Position numbers and translations under genes: made by a program. Positions 5,016 to 5,893 of a stretch of DNA of 5,893 nucleotides are shown here, in pieces. A model generated the notes under the pieces. It had not been told where the DNA came from and searched no databases. It was given only the letters and a program-made list of their open reading frames with translations. The DNA is taken from NCBI GenBank assembly GCA_021823385.1, contig JAKAOC010000174.1:1-5893 (forward strand), read 5' to 3'. How positions within the stretch are numbered: the first letter of the stretch is position 1; every line of letters begins with the position of its first letter. Origin of the DNA: Actinomycetes bacterium. Lineage in GTDB: Bacteria; Actinomycetota; Acidimicrobiia; Acidimicrobiales; Acidimicrobiaceae.

Positions 5016-5583
5016 CCGGTCGCCAGAGCACTTCGAACTCGGTGGAGGATTCTTCCTCCGCCCGCCGCTGGAAAAGGACGCCGAGGAGCTGGGGCGCGCA
5101 GTCGCAGAAAGCCTGGAGTCGCTCCTGCCCTGGATGCCCTGGGCGGCCTACGAGCCGATGAGCGTCCAGGGTAGGCGCAGGCTAATAGGCGAGTGGCGAC
5201 GAGAGTTCAGGGCCGGCGGCAGCTACAACTTCGTGATCTTCCACGGAACGACGGCAATCGGGGTGCAGGGGTTGCACAGGCGTATTGGCCCCACCGGGCT
5301 GGAGCTGGGTTACTGGATCCATCCCGAATTCACCGGAAGGGGCATCTCCAGCCGCGCCGCCATCACGCTCACCTCATGGGCTTTCTCCAGAGGAGATGTC
5401 GACCACATCGAGGTTCATAACGACGCGGCCAACCTGGCCAGTCAAGGAGTGGCACGCAAAGCGGGGTTCGAGAAGCTCCTCGAACGGTCCTCACCCATCG
5501 ACGCACCGGGCGAAACCGGCATCGAATTCGTCTGGGAGGCGCGAATGGGCAACTGGAAACGACCTCGGTTGCCGGCTCTCTGA
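4996..5583 (+). CDS. GNAT family N-acetyltransferase, RimJ/RimL type
   Basis: This is a 195-residue acetyl-CoA-dependent acetyltransferase. After a short leader, FFLRPPLEKDAEEL (19-32) is the usual first strand and helix. The central strands include NFVIFHGTTAIGVQGL (78-93). Motif A, LELGYWIHPEFTGRGISSRA (102-121), has the acetyl-CoA pyrophosphate loop around Gly114-Arg-Gly116, with Glu111 where Arg or Gln is common. HNDAANLASQGVARKAGF (141-158) is the typical RimJ/RimL Asn...Ser...lys-Ala-Gly-Phe block. Family members acetylate ribosomal-protein N-termini, antibiotics, polyamines or metabolites; the substrate here is unknown. The start ATG 4996 lies inside the end of the cNMP-binding gene (20-nt overlap). 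There is no clear Shine-Dalgarno sequence, so translational coupling is likely. A GTG two codons later is an alternative start. It is followed by a hairpin, so it is probably the last gene of the unit. Confidence 0.92.
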   Translation: MSVPTDSRSPEHFELGGGFFLRPPLEKDAEELGRAVAESLESLLPWMPWAAYEPMSVQGRRRLIGEWRREFRAGGSYNFVIFHGTTAIGVQGLHRRIGPTGLELGYWIHPEFTGRGISSRAAITLTSWAFSRGDVDHIEVHNDAANLASQGVARKAGFEKLLERSSPIDAPGETGIEFVWEARMGNWKRPRLPAL

Positions 5584-5587
5584 CTCT

Positions 5588-5618
5588 GCCCGTGCCTGGC
5601 TTACCACCCGGCACGGGC
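5588..5618. terminator. Hairpin between convergent genes, likely bidirectional terminator
   Basis: GCCCGTGCC (5588-5596) and GGCACGGGC (5610-5618) are perfect 9-bp inverted arms around a 13-nt loop; an inner TGG/CCA could add three pairs with a CCC bulge. The hairpin starts 4 nt after the GNAT stop and ends 12 nt before the stop of the opposing Fe-S gene, so it can serve both strands. No U-rich tail follows on either side, as is common for GC-rich actinobacterial terminators, so it may need Rho or act as an mRNA end stabiliser. Confidence 0.65.
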
Positions 5619-5630
5619 CGCGTGAACGAC

Positions 5631-5893
5631 TTAGTCCTGCAGCGAGCGCTCGAGGACCTGAGATATGTCGAGGACCTGGATGCCCTCCTTGGCCTCTCCG
5701 CTGGCCTGCTTCGCCTTTAGCCCGTCGTCGAGCATGATCATGCAATAAGGGCAAGCTGTAGAGACCATGTCGGGATCGAGCTCGAGCGCCTGGGAGACCC
5801 GGGTCTCGTTGATACGCGTGCCGATGCTCTCCTCCAGCCACATCCGCGCTCCACCAGCTCCGCAGCAGAAGGAGCGCTCCTTGGTTCGCTCCA
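5631..5893 (-). CDS. (Fe-S)-binding CCG-domain oxidoreductase, C-terminal part only
   Basis: The minus strand is open from the window edge to TAA (5633-5631), giving 86 visible residues. Near the edge it reads FCCGAGGARMWLEE, the CCG signature of the cysteine-rich (CCG) domain found in heterodisulfide reductase HdrB/HdrD, GlpC and LutA type proteins. About 25 residues later comes TACPYCMIMLDDGL, the second cysteine block. In such proteins these motifs help bind a noncubane [4Fe-4S] cluster or a redox cofactor site. The residues following (IQVLDISQVLERSL) match the usual ending of long actinobacterial Fe-S-binding reductases such as Rv0338c. The protein probably continues upstream with another CCG domain, ferredoxin clusters and perhaps membrane helices, but none of that is in the window. 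It likely transfers electrons to or from a quinone or thiol partner; the partner is not identifiable. An ATG at 5843 lies inside the domain and is not the start. Confidence 0.9.
   Translation of the reverse strand, partial: ERTKERSFCCGAGGARMWLEESIGTRINETRVSQALELDPDMVSTACPYCMIMLDDGLKAKQASGEAKEGIQVLDISQVLERSLQD

Noticed and set aside
5491..5841. Minus-strand open frame 5491-5841 across the GNAT end and Fe-S gene
   Set aside because: It is a different frame from the clear CCG-domain protein, crosses the intergenic hairpin and has no recognisable features.
1..5893. tRNA, rRNA, CRISPR, insertion sequences or phage genes
   Set aside because: I looked for direct repeat arrays, terminal inverted repeats, transposase-like frames and tRNA-like folds and saw none; the window is almost fully occupied by ordinary chromosomal genes.

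Overview
The window looks like a chromosomal, housekeeping-type segment of a high-GC Gram-positive bacterium (Actinomycetota). The reasons are the actinobacterial style of the DnaK protein, a HAIR-like HspR operator in front of dnaK instead of a CIRCE element, a CCG-type Fe-S oxidoreductase C-terminus of the kind common in actinobacteria, and GC-rich codon use. A deep or uncultured lineage such as Acidimicrobiia is possible, but this is a low-confidence guess. There are no mobile elements, CRISPR arrays, RNA genes or phage genes that I can support.

Layout, left to right: (1) Positions 1-1812, minus strand: dnaK, nearly complete, with its extreme C-terminus cut by the window edge. (2) Positions 1813-1952: divergent regulatory region holding the dnaK Shine-Dalgarno sequence, a promoter candidate and a 9-bp-arm inverted repeat that fits the HspR/HAIR spacing. 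(3) Positions 1953-2642, plus strand: gpmA, 2,3-bisphosphoglycerate-dependent phosphoglycerate mutase. (4) Positions 2649-3785, minus strand: a CPA-type cation/proton antiporter membrane domain, convergent with gpmA with only 6 nt between the stop codons. (5) Positions 3786-3876: divergent intergenic region with an inverted repeat and two -10-like hexamers. (6) Positions 3877-4533, plus strand: a lipoprotein of the Yx4D secreted-repeat family. (7) Positions 4581-5015 and 4996-5583, plus strand: a stand-alone cyclic-nucleotide-binding domain protein whose end overlaps the start of a GNAT acetyltransferase by 20 nt. (8) Positions 5588-5618: a hairpin between convergent genes. (9) Positions 5631-5893, minus strand: C-terminal piece of a cysteine-rich (CCG) Fe-S oxidoreductase, open at the window edge.

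The most interesting unit is the overlapping cNMP-sensor/GNAT pair. Mycobacteria have a protein acetyltransferase (Rv0998/MSMEG_5458) in which a cAMP-binding domain is fused to a GNAT domain and controls it allosterically. Here the same two domain types are encoded as adjacent, overlapping genes, and the GNAT is of the RimJ/RimL type, not the Pat type. This may be a two-protein, cyclic-nucleotide-controlled acetylation module. A second window-wide pattern is translational: dnaK has a textbook Shine-Dalgarno sequence, while the four genes gpmA, antiporter, lipoprotein and cNMP protein lack a convincing one and instead have a TANNNT hexamer 6-9 nt before the start codon, as expected for leaderless or near-leaderless mRNAs.
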